A DNA stretch of 64,000 nt from Planctomycetota bacterium (GTDB lineage Bacteria; Planctomycetota; UBA1135; GCA-002686595). The position numbers and the translations under genes were made by a program. The stretch's first letter is position 1. Each line of letters opens with the position of its first letter. The notes beneath the pieces were generated by a model. It saw only the letters and a list, made by a program, of their open reading frames with translations, was not told the origin of the DNA and made no database searches. The stretch is from assembly GCA_029259635.1 (NCBI GenBank), contig JAJDEU010000018.1, positions 1 to 64,000 on the forward strand, given 5' to 3'. Shown piece after piece: positions 7,398 through 16,371 of the stretch.

Positions 7398-9527
7398 ATG
7401 CGAACAAGATTTCTTCGAATGACGGTCCTGACGGCGATCGTCAGCATCGCTTCTGCGAGCCCCGCTCTCGCCTACATCGGACCGGGCGTGGGCTTCGCGG
7501 CCGCCGGCAGCCTCTTCGTCCTGCTCGGCACCTTTGCGCTGGCGACGCTTATCGTTCTGCTCTGGCCTCTGAAGGCGGTCATTCGTTTGACCCTTCACCG
7601 CAACAAGCACAAGGCCAAGGTCAAGCGCTGTATCGTCGTAGGCCTGGACGGCTTCGACCCGGGCCTCGCGAAGCAGTTTGGCGACGAGGGCTTGATGCCC
7701 AACTTCGCAGCGCTAGAGAAAGAGGGCTGCTTCCGCAAGCTCGCCACGGCCTGCCCGTCGATCTCGCCCGTCGCGTGGTCGAGCTACGCCACCGGAGTCG
7801 ACGCCTCGCGCCACAACATCTACGACTTTCTGACGCGCGACCCATGCTCGTACATGCCGACCCTCTCGTCGGCGGACATTCAGACTCTGCCCAAGACGCT
7901 CAACCTCGGTTTCGCCAAGATTCCGCTCGGTGAGAAGGGCGTCTACAAATCGAACCAAAAGAGCGTGCCCTTCTGGAAGCACCTCGGCGAGAGCAACGTC
8001 TGGTCCTCGATCATTCGCGTGCCGATCACTTTCCCGCCGCAGCCGTTCAAGAACGGAACGCTGCTCTCGGGCATGTGCGTCCCCGACATTCAGGGCACGC
8101 AGGGCTCGTTCTCCTTCTACTCGACCAAGTCACGCCCGACCGGCACGCACATCGGTGGGCAGCAGTATCAGATCCGTCGCCGCGGCAAGATCGTCGAGTC
8201 GAAGCTGACCGGCCCGTCCGGCGCCGATGGACACGCGATGAAGTGCCCGTTCACGGCTGAGTTCGACGACGCCAATCGCAAGGTGACTTTCACGGTCGGC
8301 GACGAAAAGCATACGGTCGGTTATCGCGAGTACACGCCTTGGATTCCGGTGCCCTTCGACGGCGTTGGCGGAATCGCGCGCCTCTACATTCAGACTTGGG
8401 ACGAGACCGACGTCGAGATTTACTGCACGCCGATCAACATCGATCCCGGCAGCCCGGCGCTTCCGATCAGCCACCCCTTCGTCTACGCGATCTATCTCGC
8501 GAAGCTGCAGGGTCCCTACGCGACACTCGGCCTGGCCGAAGACACCTGGGCTTTGAACGAGCGCGTGGTCGACGAGGAAGCCTTTCTCAAGCAGGCCTGG
8601 CTGATCTTCGAAGAGCGCAAGAAGCAGCTCTGGGATGTGCTCGAAAAGACCAAGAAGGGTTTTGCGACCGTCGTGTTCGATACGACCGACCGCATCAGTC
8701 ACATGTTCTATCGCTATCTCGATCCGGACCACCCGGCCAACGAGGGCAAGGACACGGAGAAGTTCAAGGACACGATCAAGGAGACCTACCAGCGCATGGA
8801 CGGTTTCCTCGCGGAGATTCGCGAGAAGATCGGCGACGACAAAGACACCGTGCTGATGATCATCTCCGACCACGGCTTCACGAACTTCACGCGCGGCGTC
8901 AACATCAACGCTTGGCTGCGCGACGAGGGCTACTTGTTCCTCAAGGACGACGTGCACACCAGTGGCGATTGGTTCGCAGCCGTCGACTGGGAGCGCACGA
9001 AAGCCTTCACGCTTGGACTGACCGGCGTGTTCATCAACCGCAAGGGTCGCGAGGCGAAGGGCATTGTGGAGGAGGGGCCGGAGCTCGAAGCGCTCACGAA
9101 AGAGATCGCGGATAAGCTCGAGAAGCTCGTCGATCCGAAGAGCGGCAACTCGGTGGTGAAGGAAGCCTTCCACACGAAGCAACTTCACGACGGGCCCTAC
9201 GCCGACATGGCGCCGGAGATCTTGGTCGGCTACGAGAAGGGCTTCCGCCACTCTTGGGATTGCGCGACCGGTTCGGTCTCGGAAGAGATCTTTAGCGACA
9301 ATACCAAGTCATGGTCCGGCGACCACTGCGTCGACCCGCGCCTTGTGCCGGGCGTGTTCTGGTGCAACCGCGAGATCAACACGGAGACGCCGAACATTCT
9401 CGACATGGCTCCGACTGCGATGGACCTGTTCGGCATGCCGATTCCGGCGTACATGCAAGGCTCGCCGCTCTTTGGCGAGCGCAAGCCCGCGAAGACCGCT
9501 GGCAAAAAGTCTGAGGTAGCCACGTGA
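7398..9527 (+). CDS. AP-superfamily hydrolase (type I phosphodiesterase/nucleotide pyrophosphatase-like), membrane-anchored
   Basis: A 709-residue protein with a signal peptide cut near ALA-YIGPG and a hydrophobic segment at about residues 36-58, so the long catalytic part follows a membrane anchor. Catalytic features of the alkaline phosphatase superfamily are Asp84 in VVGLDGFDP, a Ser123 nucleophile position in SISPVAWSSYATG, Asp431 and His435 in DTTDRISHM, Asp491-His492 in ISDHGF, and His643 in SGDHC. An insertion of roughly 250 residues separates the nucleophile from the next metal ligands. The next gene overlaps by one base (TGATG), so the two AP proteins are co-translated. The substrate is unknown; location next to PAPS synthesis suggests phospho- or sulfo-ester chemistry. 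Confidence 0.85.
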   Translation: MRTRFLRMTVLTAIVSIASASPALAYIGPGVGFAAAGSLFVLLGTFALATLIVLLWPLKAVIRLTLHRNKHKAKVKRCIVVGLDGFDPGLAKQFGDEGLMPNFAALEKEGCFRKLATACPSISPVAWSSYATGVDASRHNIYDFLTRDPCSYMPTLSSADIQTLPKTLNLGFAKIPLGEKGVYKSNQKSVPFWKHLGESNVWSSIIRVPITFPPQPFKNGTLLSGMCVPDIQGTQGSFSFYSTKSRPTGTHIGGQQYQIRRRGKIVESKLTGPSGADGHAMKCPFTAEFDDANRKVTFTVGDEKHTVGYREYTPWIPVPFDGVGGIARLYIQTWDETDVEIYCTPINIDPGSPALPISHPFVYAIYLAKLQGPYATLGLAEDTWALNERVVDEEAFLKQAWLIFEERKKQLWDVLEKTKKGFATVVFDTTDRISHMFYRYLDPDHPANEGKDTEKFKDTIKETYQRMDGFLAEIREKIGDDKDTVLMIISDHGFTNFTRGVNINAWLRDEGYLFLKDDVHTSGDWFAAVDWERTKAFTLGLTGVFINRKGREAKGIVEEGPELEALTKEIADKLEKLVDPKSGNSVVKEAFHTKQLHDGPYADMAPEILVGYEKGFRHSWDCATGSVSEEIFSDNTKSWSGDHCVDPRLVPGVFWCNREINTETPNILDMAPTAMDLFGMPIPAYMQGSPLFGERKPAKTAGKKSEVAT

Positions 9528-11713
9528 TGATTCCCCGTTGGACGGTTTATCCCGCGCTCGCGCTCTTGATAGGAATGCCGATGGCGGTGATCGGACTCAA
9601 GCAGCCGAAAGATCCCTATGCCGGCATGGCCAAGGCCGCTCTGGCCAATTCGAATTCGGTGCTTCCGCCCGCGGAGTTCCCGCGCATGGTCGTGCTCGGC
9701 ATCGATGGGCTCGACCCGGAGATCCTGACGGAAGCGATCGAGCGCTATCCCGATCGCACACGCAACTTTCAGTGGCTCGCGAGCGGCAGCGGCATTCATT
9801 CGCTCGGAACTTCGACGCCGCCGCAGAGTCCCGTCGCTTGGTCGAACTTCATCACGGGCTTAAACCCCGGTGGCCACGGCATCTTCGACTTCCTGCACCG
9901 CAGCACGGAATCGCGCGGAGTTATCGGTTCGACCATGACCGACGTGCATCCGCCGATGCCTTTCTTCGAACTTGGAGACTGGATGATGCCGGATCCGTTC
10001 GCGGATCAACCTGAGCCCAACCGAACGGGTACGCCTTTCTGGGTTCGGATGGCCGAAGCGGGTGTTCCCGCCGACCTCTGGCGAATGCCGATCAACTTCC
10101 CGGTTGACGCTTCGCACGGAGTTTCTTTTCCCGGAATGATGACGCCCGCCCTCGACTCGGCTTATGGCGAGAGCACCTTCTTCACCGACGACCCGCTCGC
10201 AAAATCGACGATCAACTACAAGAAGCTCGTCGTGGTCAGCGAGTTCGGCGGCAAGATCGATACTTCGATCATCGGCCCGCCGAACAGCCTGAAAATCGAC
10301 CGCTCGGTGAAGGTGCACGAGGGCTCTCCGCCGGCGAATGTTATTTCACGTTGCGCACTGCGGTTTTTCGTCGACCGTGAGAACGGAACCGTCGCGATCG
10401 ATAGCGGCGATGGAATATCGGTTCTGCGTGTCGGCGAGTGGGGAGACTTTATCCCGCTGACTTTCGATATGGGATTGCCGACCGGTTTCATGAACCAAAC
10501 CGGAATGGCTCGCTTTTACCTGCGTTCGCTTGAGCCGAACTTCGAGCTCTACGCTTCGCCGGTGAATATCGATCCCGAAGCTCCCGCCTCTCCGGTTTCT
10601 GAACCGGATACAGCCAGCGCGGATCTCGCCGGCGAGATTGGCTCCTACTACACGCAGGGCATGGCCGAGGACGTCAACAGCCTGAAGAAGGACCTTCTCT
10701 CCGTCGAAGAGTTCATGCAGCAAGTCGAGATTGTCTACGACGAGCGACGCCAGATGATGGACTACGCCATCGATCGTTACCTCGAGCGTGGCGATGGCGG
10801 CTTGATGTTTTTCTATTACTCCACCGTCGACTTGACCAGTCACATGATGTGGCGTCACGGAGACACGGAGCATCCCGATCACGATCCGGAGATTGCGGCA
10901 CGTTCGAGTGAACGTTGGACGGATCGTCCGGGCAGCACTTGGAAAGACACGACCTTTGACGCGATTCTGAAGATCGATCCGGTGCTCGGTCGGTTGCGCG
11001 AGCGGCTCGGCGACGACGTGACCTACATTGTCATGAGCGATCACGGATTCGCTCCTTACCGTCGCGTGTTCAGCCTCAACACTTGGTTGGTGGAGAACGG
11101 ATATCTCGTCCTCAAGCCGGGCCGAACGAAAGAGCTTGCGAAGAGCGACCCGAACTACGCGAAGGTTGGTTTCAGCGCGGTAGATTGGACGAAGACGAAG
11201 GCTTACGGAATCGGATTCAACGGCCTGTACTTGAATCTGAAGGGCCGCGAGAAGGACATCCCGACTTCGAAAGATGTCGACGAGAACGGAATTGTTTCGT
11301 TGGGCGCAGAGGCCGACTCGTTACTCGCCGAAATCAAAGAGAAGCTCGAGGCGGTCATCGATCCGGTTACTAACTTGCCTGTCGTTCTGACCGCTGACCT
11401 CGCCTCGGAAATTTATTCCGGTACCCGTATGGCCGAAGCTCCCGACATTTTGGTGGGCTACAACTACGGCTATGGCAACGCAGATGCCTCTTCCACCGGC
11501 AGAATCCCGCATGAGACGCTTCGGGACAATTTGGGCGGTACATTCAATGGAAGCCATTTGATGGCTCCGGAGGTTGTCGCAGGCACCCTCATCTCGAACC
11601 GTCCCGTCCGGCAGGGATCGCACAAGCTGGAAGATATGACGGTCCAGATCCTTCACCACTATGGAATCGACGTGCCCAAAGAATTGACGGGCCACCCGGT
11701 TCTCGTTGACTAA
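9527..11713 (+). CDS. AP-superfamily hydrolase, paralogue of the preceding gene
   Basis: A 728-residue exported or membrane-tethered protein with an N-terminal hydrophobic segment (residues 6-24). It shares the architecture of its neighbour: Asp60 in VVLGIDGLDP, Ser101 in PPQSPVAWSNFITG, STVDLTSHMMWRH, MSDHGFAPYRR, and a final metal-binding GSH in FNGSHLM. The shared FYLRSLEPNFELYASPVNIDPEAP-like region also occurs in the first paralogue as CTPINIDPGSP, so the two long insertions are homologous. Start is the ATG overlapping the upstream stop. The pair may form a heteromeric enzyme or act on related substrates. No formylglycine Cys is present. Confidence is high for the superfamily, low for the substrate. 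Confidence 0.85.
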   Translation: MIPRWTVYPALALLIGMPMAVIGLKQPKDPYAGMAKAALANSNSVLPPAEFPRMVVLGIDGLDPEILTEAIERYPDRTRNFQWLASGSGIHSLGTSTPPQSPVAWSNFITGLNPGGHGIFDFLHRSTESRGVIGSTMTDVHPPMPFFELGDWMMPDPFADQPEPNRTGTPFWVRMAEAGVPADLWRMPINFPVDASHGVSFPGMMTPALDSAYGESTFFTDDPLAKSTINYKKLVVVSEFGGKIDTSIIGPPNSLKIDRSVKVHEGSPPANVISRCALRFFVDRENGTVAIDSGDGISVLRVGEWGDFIPLTFDMGLPTGFMNQTGMARFYLRSLEPNFELYASPVNIDPEAPASPVSEPDTASADLAGEIGSYYTQGMAEDVNSLKKDLLSVEEFMQQVEIVYDERRQMMDYAIDRYLERGDGGLMFFYYSTVDLTSHMMWRHGDTEHPDHDPEIAARSSERWTDRPGSTWKDTTFDAILKIDPVLGRLRERLGDDVTYIVMSDHGFAPYRRVFSLNTWLVENGYLVLKPGRTKELAKSDPNYAKVGFSAVDWTKTKAYGIGFNGLYLNLKGREKDIPTSKDVDENGIVSLGAEADSLLAEIKEKLEAVIDPVTNLPVVLTADLASEIYSGTRMAEAPDILVGYNYGYGNADASSTGRIPHETLRDNLGGTFNGSHLMAPEVVAGTLISNRPVRQGSHKLEDMTVQILHHYGIDVPKELTGHPVLVD

Positions 11714-11764
11714 CTCACGAATTGAAAGAGACCGCACCGTCTCTACAGCCACAAGGAATCAGCC

Positions 11765-11962
11765 ATGTTTGGAAGCGGAAATAAAATCAAGCTCGACCCC
11801 GACCTGATCGAACGCGTCAAAGCAATCGCCGAGGTCGCCGGTTACGCCTCGCACGAAGAGTTCATCGTGCACATCATCGAAAAAGAGCTGGCCAACTTCG
11901 AAGAGGGTGCGTCGGACGACGACATCACTGAGAAGCTGCGCGGGCTCGGCTACATCAGCTAA
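11765..11962 (+). CDS. Ribbon-helix-helix-like small protein with C-terminal LGY tail (paralogue of 2590)
   Basis: A 65-residue protein: KIKLDPDLIERVKAIAEVAG, then SHEEFIVHIIEKELANFEEG, then the acidic linker and EKLRGLGYIS. The first strand and two helices match the layout of the small protein at 2590, and the C-terminal Leu-Gly-Tyr is shared. It follows the second AP-superfamily gene by 51 bases, so it is likely cotranscribed. Either it is a CopG-like autoregulator or a small partner protein; the absence of an obvious basic patch on the first strand (only KIK) makes DNA binding uncertain. Confidence 0.7.
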   Translation: MFGSGNKIKLDPDLIERVKAIAEVAGYASHEEFIVHIIEKELANFEEGASDDDITEKLRGLGYIS

Positions 11963-12090
11963 CTAGTCTCAGACAACTTCACTCAGGCGGGAAGGCGCTG
12001 GTCGTTCGCGATAACGATCAGCGCTCCGCTTGAATCCCCGCAACTCCACGATCCCCACTGCCGCCGCGCAACGCGCGACGTCCCACCCGA

Positions 12091-12933
12091 ATGGATTTCG
12101 TCAACGGACTCTCCACCGATATTTTCAATATCGTTCTTACGCCACTCGAGATGATTCATCCCGAAGTGGCGATTGCCGTTGTGAGTGCGCTCTTTGGCAT
12201 TCTCGGGCTGGTGATCTTCAAGTACATCAGCGCGCAAAAGGGAATCAAGACGGCCAAGGACAAGATCAAGGGCCACATGATCGCCATCCGCATCTACCAA
12301 GATGATTTGGCGGTCGTCGGTGTTTCGGTCGGCAAGGTGCTCTTCCAGAACGTGAAGTACCTGAGCCTCAACTTGATGCCCTTCATCCCGCTGTCGATTC
12401 CGTTCGTCTTGCTGCTCTCGCAGCTCGTCGTCCGGTACGCCTTCGAGCCCTTGCCCGAAAACAAGCCCTTCACGATGACCGTCGAAGTGGCGGCGGATCA
12501 GAAGGACTCGGTAAACGACATCACGGTCATCGCGCCCGACTGGCTCGCCGTAGAAGACCTGGTTGTCGTGAGAGCTCCCTCCGAAGGTCGCGTCTTCATC
12601 TCCGTTCGCGACGCCCAGGCCGGCATCAGCGACTTCGCTTTCAAGATCGGCGACTCCATCGTCACCAAGCCGGTCGTAATCGGCGCCGAGACCGAAGCCC
12701 CGCGTGTCATGCAACCCGAACGCGTCGCCGGCTTCTTCGACGCTTGGATCTGGCCCGCGGAAGAAATGATCGCCGACGAATCGCCGATCACCCGCATCGC
12801 CATCGAGGGTGCCTACCCGTCCAGGAGCTTCGCCTTCCTCCCCGACGGCATCCTCGGCATCTTGGTCGGCGTGATCCTCTACTCCTTCATCGCGGGCCTC
12901 GCGATCCTCAAGCCGCTCGGCGTGACGATCTAG
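12091..12933 (+). CDS. Membrane protein with three predicted segments, possibly EMC3/DUF106-like
   Basis: A 280-residue protein with hydrophobic segments at about residues 24-44, 95-115 and 256-277. A Lys/Gln-rich charged stretch (KYISAQKGIKTAKDKIKG) follows segment one, and segments two and three flank an apparently soluble beta-rich domain of about 130 residues (VEVAADQKDSVNDITV onward). The first half (TM, amphipathic charged helix, TM) resembles the DUF106/EMC3 branch of Oxa1-type insertases, but I cannot confirm this by eye. It lies downstream of the two AP proteins in the same direction and is closed by a strong terminator. It could provide a membrane platform for them; that is inference from position only. 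Confidence 0.6.
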   Translation: MDFVNGLSTDIFNIVLTPLEMIHPEVAIAVVSALFGILGLVIFKYISAQKGIKTAKDKIKGHMIAIRIYQDDLAVVGVSVGKVLFQNVKYLSLNLMPFIPLSIPFVLLLSQLVVRYAFEPLPENKPFTMTVEVAADQKDSVNDITVIAPDWLAVEDLVVVRAPSEGRVFISVRDAQAGISDFAFKIGDSIVTKPVVIGAETEAPRVMQPERVAGFFDAWIWPAEEMIADESPITRIAIEGAYPSRSFAFLPDGILGILVGVILYSFIAGLAILKPLGVTI

Positions 12934-12950
12934 CGACTCTCAACCAACCA

Positions 12951-13015
12951 CCGCCAGCCCGGCTGCGGTCCCACTGAATCTTCAGCAGCGGGATTGCAGC
13001 CGGGCTGGCGGTTTT
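12951..13015 (+). terminator. Strong hairpin terminator closing the AP cluster
   Basis: A perfect 16-bp stem (CCGCCAGCCCGGCTGC / GCAGCCGGGCTGGCGG) with a 29-base loop, followed by TTTT, 17 bases after the membrane-protein stop codon. This ends the transcript containing the AP-superfamily genes. Confidence 0.8.
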
Positions 13016-13080
13016 AAACTCGGTTCGGTAACGTCGCTCTTCGCAATTTGAATCCCGCAACCAAGAGCGAATCGCCACCA

Positions 13081-14250
13081 ATGAGAACTCTGACTTCCAC
13101 CGTGCTTGCAACATCCGCCCTCATCGCATCGGCCACGATTGCCGCTGCACAGTCCACACCGATTCCATCGGTTGTGGTCAGCTTCCAAAACCTGCAGCCC
13201 TCGCGCAGTGTCTTGTTTACGCCGCCCTGGATTGGAATCCATGACGGGAGCTTTGACATTTACGATGGAGGCAGCGCCGCTAGCGTCCCGCTCGGGGGCG
13301 ATGAAGTCGAGCGCATCGCCGAAGACGGCAACGCCGGGCCGTTGGCCGCGACATTCGCGGGGCTTCTGCCGAGTGCGCCACAAGTCGCCGGCCTTCCGGG
13401 ACCGTTCGGTCCGCTCGCTCCCGGTGATCGCGTGAGCGTCACGTTGAACGTCGATCCGACCGTCGACCGCTTTTTCAGCTACGCGTCGATGATCATCCCC
13501 AGCAACGACACCTTCGTCGCCAACGGCGATCCCATGGCGCACATGTTGTTCGACACTGCTGGCAACTTTGTCGGCAAGAACTTCATCGTGTCCGGCGACG
13601 AGACGAATGACGCTGGCACCGAAATCAATGACGAAGTCGCCGCCAATGTTGCCTTCTTGGGACAGAGCGCGCCGAACACCGGCGCCTCGCAAGGCGGCGT
13701 CGTCATGAGCCCGGCACCAAACCTCGCCAATCCCGGCGTCTCGGTCTACCCGAATGGCATTCTTACGCATCCGGCCTTCGCCAATGCCGACTTCAACGAT
13801 GCGGACGACCGCCTGCTTGTTGTCCACCTTCGCTACGTCGACTTCGGTGCTCGCGTTCCATACCGGTCGACTCTAAGCCCGGGCCAAGAGGTTCAGTCCG
13901 ATCTGATCGACTCGAACGCGACTGGCATGGCGCGGCTTATGTCCGCGCAGGGCAATCAACTCCTCCTTCGCGTCGTCTTCGAGCACCTCTCTGGCCCCGT
14001 GACCAGCGCCCACTTGCACCTCGGTCAAGCGGGTACCAATGGTCCGATCGTTGTCGACCTCACCGCCGGCCTTGTCGGCCCCGACATGTTGAAGTTTTCG
14101 GCGGGTGCCGCCGACCTCACCGGCCCGCTCGCTGGTCAGCCTTTCCTCAATCTGTTGAATGAGCTTGCGGCCGGCAATATCTACATCAACCTGCATACCG
14201 CCGCTTTCCCCGCCGGTGAGTTGCGTGGGCAAGTCTTGCTCTCAAACTAG
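13081..14250 (+). CDS. Secreted Spondin_N + CHRD domain protein
   Basis: A 389-residue secreted protein with a signal peptide (MRTLTSTVLATSALIASATIA, cleavage near AAAQS). The N-terminal half resembles the bacterial Spondin_N domain (VVVSFQNLQPSRS, PLGGDEVERIAEDGN, GDRVSVTLNVD). The C-terminal part is a CHRD domain: PYRSTLSPGQEVQ, then HLSGPVTSAHLHLGQAGTNG, and NIYINLHTAAFPAGELRGQV, which carries the conserved His-containing strands. Both domains are found in secreted proteins of unknown function. I chose the ATG at 13081, immediately before the signal peptide. It is monocistronic, flanked by terminators on both sides. Confidence 0.85.
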   Translation: MRTLTSTVLATSALIASATIAAAQSTPIPSVVVSFQNLQPSRSVLFTPPWIGIHDGSFDIYDGGSAASVPLGGDEVERIAEDGNAGPLAATFAGLLPSAPQVAGLPGPFGPLAPGDRVSVTLNVDPTVDRFFSYASMIIPSNDTFVANGDPMAHMLFDTAGNFVGKNFIVSGDETNDAGTEINDEVAANVAFLGQSAPNTGASQGGVVMSPAPNLANPGVSVYPNGILTHPAFANADFNDADDRLLVVHLRYVDFGARVPYRSTLSPGQEVQSDLIDSNATGMARLMSAQGNQLLLRVVFEHLSGPVTSAHLHLGQAGTNGPIVVDLTAGLVGPDMLKFSAGAADLTGPLAGQPFLNLLNELAAGNIYINLHTAAFPAGELRGQVLLSN

Positions 14251-14286
14251 CCCGAACCAACTTCGGACGAAGCGATCCACTTCAGA

Positions 14287-14326
14287 CCGCGAACGAGCCC
14301 CGACGCTCGTTCGCGGCCTTTTTTTG
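14287..14326 (+). terminator. Rho-independent terminator after the Spondin/CHRD gene
   Basis: A 12-bp perfect stem CCGCGAACGAGC / GCTCGTTCGCGG with a 6-base loop, followed by a C C and seven T. It is 36 bases after the stop codon and just before the convergent reverse-strand gene. Confidence 0.85.
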
Positions 14327-14345
14327 GCCGGCGCAGAACGCGCCA

Positions 14346-14729
14346 TCAGCGCTCCGCAGTCCTCGACGCGAGTAAGTCCGCCAGAAGCATTTGCGTGGCT
14401 TTGATCTCCTTCATCATCGAGAGGTGATCCTGCACGCGGAAGACCCACTGCTTCATGAAGGCGATTTGGCTACTGCCGAATGCGATGAGAGCGCCGTACA
14501 CGATGAGCATCTTTACGCTCGTCTGGTCGTCCGCCTGCCAGAGCGAATAGGCTCCGAAGAAGGTGAGGGCGGAGCCCATGGTGATTCCGACCCAGGCGAG
14601 ATAGCGCGCCGTTTTGTGGCGTTGTTCGAATTTGCGCACGGAGCGCTCGAGCTCCTCTCGACCGACGTCGGGTACATAGGGCTCGTCGCCGAGCAGGGCT
14701 TCTCGGATCAGTTCTTTAAAGTCGTTCAT
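14346..14729 (-). CDS. Two-TM membrane protein, DUF6768-like, partner of an ECF sigma factor
   Basis: A 127-residue protein with a short N-terminal cytosolic part (MNDFKELIREALLGDE), a basic region, two hydrophobic segments at about residues 43-64 and 74-91, and a charged C-terminal helix. This layout and the opening residues resemble the DUF6768 family, which is commonly encoded with ECF sigma factors. It overlaps the sigma gene by four bases (ATGA), so translation is coupled. It may act as a membrane regulator of that sigma factor, although it lacks the zinc-binding anti-sigma motif (HxxxCxxC). Function is inferred from position. Confidence 0.7.
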   Translation of the reverse strand: MNDFKELIREALLGDEPYVPDVGREELERSVRKFEQRHKTARYLAWVGITMGSALTFFGAYSLWQADDQTSVKMLIVYGALIAFGSSQIAFMKQWVFRVQDHLSMMKEIKATQMLLADLLASRTAER

Positions 14730-15262
14730 AGTTCTAGTCTCTCAATGACAAGGCGCAGCTCTTTCCGAGCGTGGTAGAGCCGCGACTTCACGGTGCCCTC
14801 GGGCACCTTTTGGATTTCGGCGATCTCGGACAGTTCCAAGTCGTCGACGTATCGGAGGGTGAGCAGTTCTCGGCGCTCGGCGCTGAGACGACGCAGACCG
14901 CGGCGCAACAGGGCGAGCGCGTCGCTCGGCTTCTCTTCTTCAGGAGCAGTGAGCGCACTCGCGTCGATGGGAGTCGCGTCGGGATTTCGTCGCTGCCAGT
15001 CCGCCGCGCGGCGCGCCACGATCGTGTAGGTCCAGCCGGCAAAGCGACTCGGATCGCGGAGCTCACCAATCCCGTCAGCGATTGCGAGCCAGGATTCTTG
15101 AAGGATGTCCCAGGCGCCGTCTTCCCGACCGCAGAGCCGATAGGCCTGGCGCCAGAGCGGCTCTTGCCACTCCGCAACCAATCGCCGAAAGGCCGCCGAA
15201 TCGCCACTGCGGGCTAGCAGGACGAGGTACTCGGTCCGCTCACGGTTTCGGGGAGGTTCCAT
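14726..15262 (-). CDS. ECF-type RNA polymerase sigma factor
   Basis: A 178-residue ECF sigma factor. Region 2 covers about residues 12-85 (FRRLVAEWQEPLWRQAYRLCG, DILQESWLAIADGIGELRDPSRFAGWTYTI with the typical D-x-x-Q-E-x-W and F-x-x-W elements) and region 4 the C-terminal 55 residues (RRLSAERRELLTLRYVDDLE, then the helix-turn-helix SEIAEIQKVPEGTVKSRLYHARKEL). It is the first gene of a two-gene operon with the DUF6768-like membrane protein, which suggests membrane-controlled activity. I could not identify its target promoters. Confidence 0.92.
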   Translation of the reverse strand: MEPPRNRERTEYLVLLARSGDSAAFRRLVAEWQEPLWRQAYRLCGREDGAWDILQESWLAIADGIGELRDPSRFAGWTYTIVARRAADWQRRNPDATPIDASALTAPEEEKPSDALALLRRGLRRLSAERRELLTLRYVDDLELSEIAEIQKVPEGTVKSRLYHARKELRLVIERLEL

Positions 15263-15375
15263 CTGAGGTCTTAGTCAGAGCTGGTCCGCGAACGGTTCAA
15301 TGAATCTCCGCTCAATCTGAACTCTGCCCGAATGGATGGTGATCGTGCAATTGGCCTCGGAAATCGGAATCGGTC

Positions 15376-16344
15376 TCAATCGGGCGAGCGGACCGACTCT
15401 CGGCGAACTTTGCCCGGCGGTTCGTTGAAGATGCGCTTGTAGGCTCTGCAGAAAGCGGCTTCGGATGTATAGCCAACGCGCTCGGCAAGGACCGAGAGCG
15501 ACTCATTGTTCTCGCGCAATTGAGTGCGGGCGAGCCGCATCCGCCAATGGGTGAGGTAGCGCATCGCGGATTCGCCGACCAGTTCCGTGAAGCGCGCAGC
15601 GAAAGCAGAGCGCGACATGCTGACCGATTCGGCGAGCGAGGCAACCGTCCACTGCTGCGCCGGGTCGCGATGCATGAGAGTGAGCGCGCGCCCGACTTGC
15701 TTGTCGCTCAGTGCGGCGAGCCAACCGCCCTCGGCGTGCTCCTCTGAATCGATCCACGAGCGAATAATCTGAATCACTAAAATGTCGGCGAGCCTCGTGA
15801 TGACGGTCTCGCCTCCCGGCCGCAGCTCACTGGCCTCGCGCGAGATAAAGCGCAGTGTGCTCTGCAGCCAGCTGCCGTCATCCTCCGTCCACGCGTCCAC
15901 CTGAATGACATTGGGCAAGAGCGAGATGAGGTGGTCCGCGGCAACGTGATCGAATCGCACGACGCCGCAGGTGAGGTGAGTCGGCTCGCCCCCGCCGCCG
16001 TGTCGCATGATCTCGTACCGCTCGCTGATCTGCTCAACGGGGATGTCGAAGAGCGGCGCGGCGTCGGCGCTCCTGCTCGAACGGATCGTGTGTCCGATTC
16101 CGTGGGGGAGCAGCGCGAGGCTGCCTTGGCGAAGTTCGCACGGCTCCCGGCCAGCCACTTCGAGAATGCAGCTCCCCGCGGTGACGATGTGAAACATCAT
16201 GCAGCCCTCGAAGGGTGGGAGCTCGATGCCCCAGGGAGCGCTCAGTTCCGATCGGCAGTAGAGCGTGCCGGTGAGACGCAGGAGGTGGAGGGTTTCTCCC
16301 AGCGGATCGATGGAGGAGAGCTGCTCGGGCTGGGGGCGGGACAT
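15376..16344 (-). CDS. AraC-family transcriptional regulator with cupin-type N-terminal domain
   Basis: A 322-residue regulator. The N-terminal cupin-like ligand domain (AraC_binding_2/cupin_6 type) spans about residues 10-200, including GIELPPFEGCMMFHIV and LLPHGIGHTI. The C-terminal AraC DNA-binding domain has two helix-turn-helix motifs: WTVASLAESVSMSRSAFAARF and ESLSVLAERVGYTSEAAFCRAYKR, ending in the family signature near PPGKVRRE. It is transcribed away from the NmrA-family gene at 16506, and a 25-bp palindrome lies between them at 16372-16396. The arrangement is the usual one for a regulator of a divergent short-chain reductase gene. Confidence 0.92.
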   Translation of the reverse strand: MSRPQPEQLSSIDPLGETLHLLRLTGTLYCRSELSAPWGIELPPFEGCMMFHIVTAGSCILEVAGREPCELRQGSLALLPHGIGHTIRSSRSADAAPLFDIPVEQISERYEIMRHGGGGEPTHLTCGVVRFDHVAADHLISLLPNVIQVDAWTEDDGSWLQSTLRFISREASELRPGGETVITRLADILVIQIIRSWIDSEEHAEGGWLAALSDKQVGRALTLMHRDPAQQWTVASLAESVSMSRSAFAARFTELVGESAMRYLTHWRMRLARTQLRENNESLSVLAERVGYTSEAAFCRAYKRIFNEPPGKVRRESVRSPD

Positions 16345-16371
16345 GGGAGCAATCTAGCCTGCGGGCCGACT

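Noticed and set aside
8130..9251. A 373-codon open frame on the minus strand opposite the first AP-superfamily gene
   Set aside because: The AP frame carries metal ligands and nucleophile in order; the reverse frame has none.
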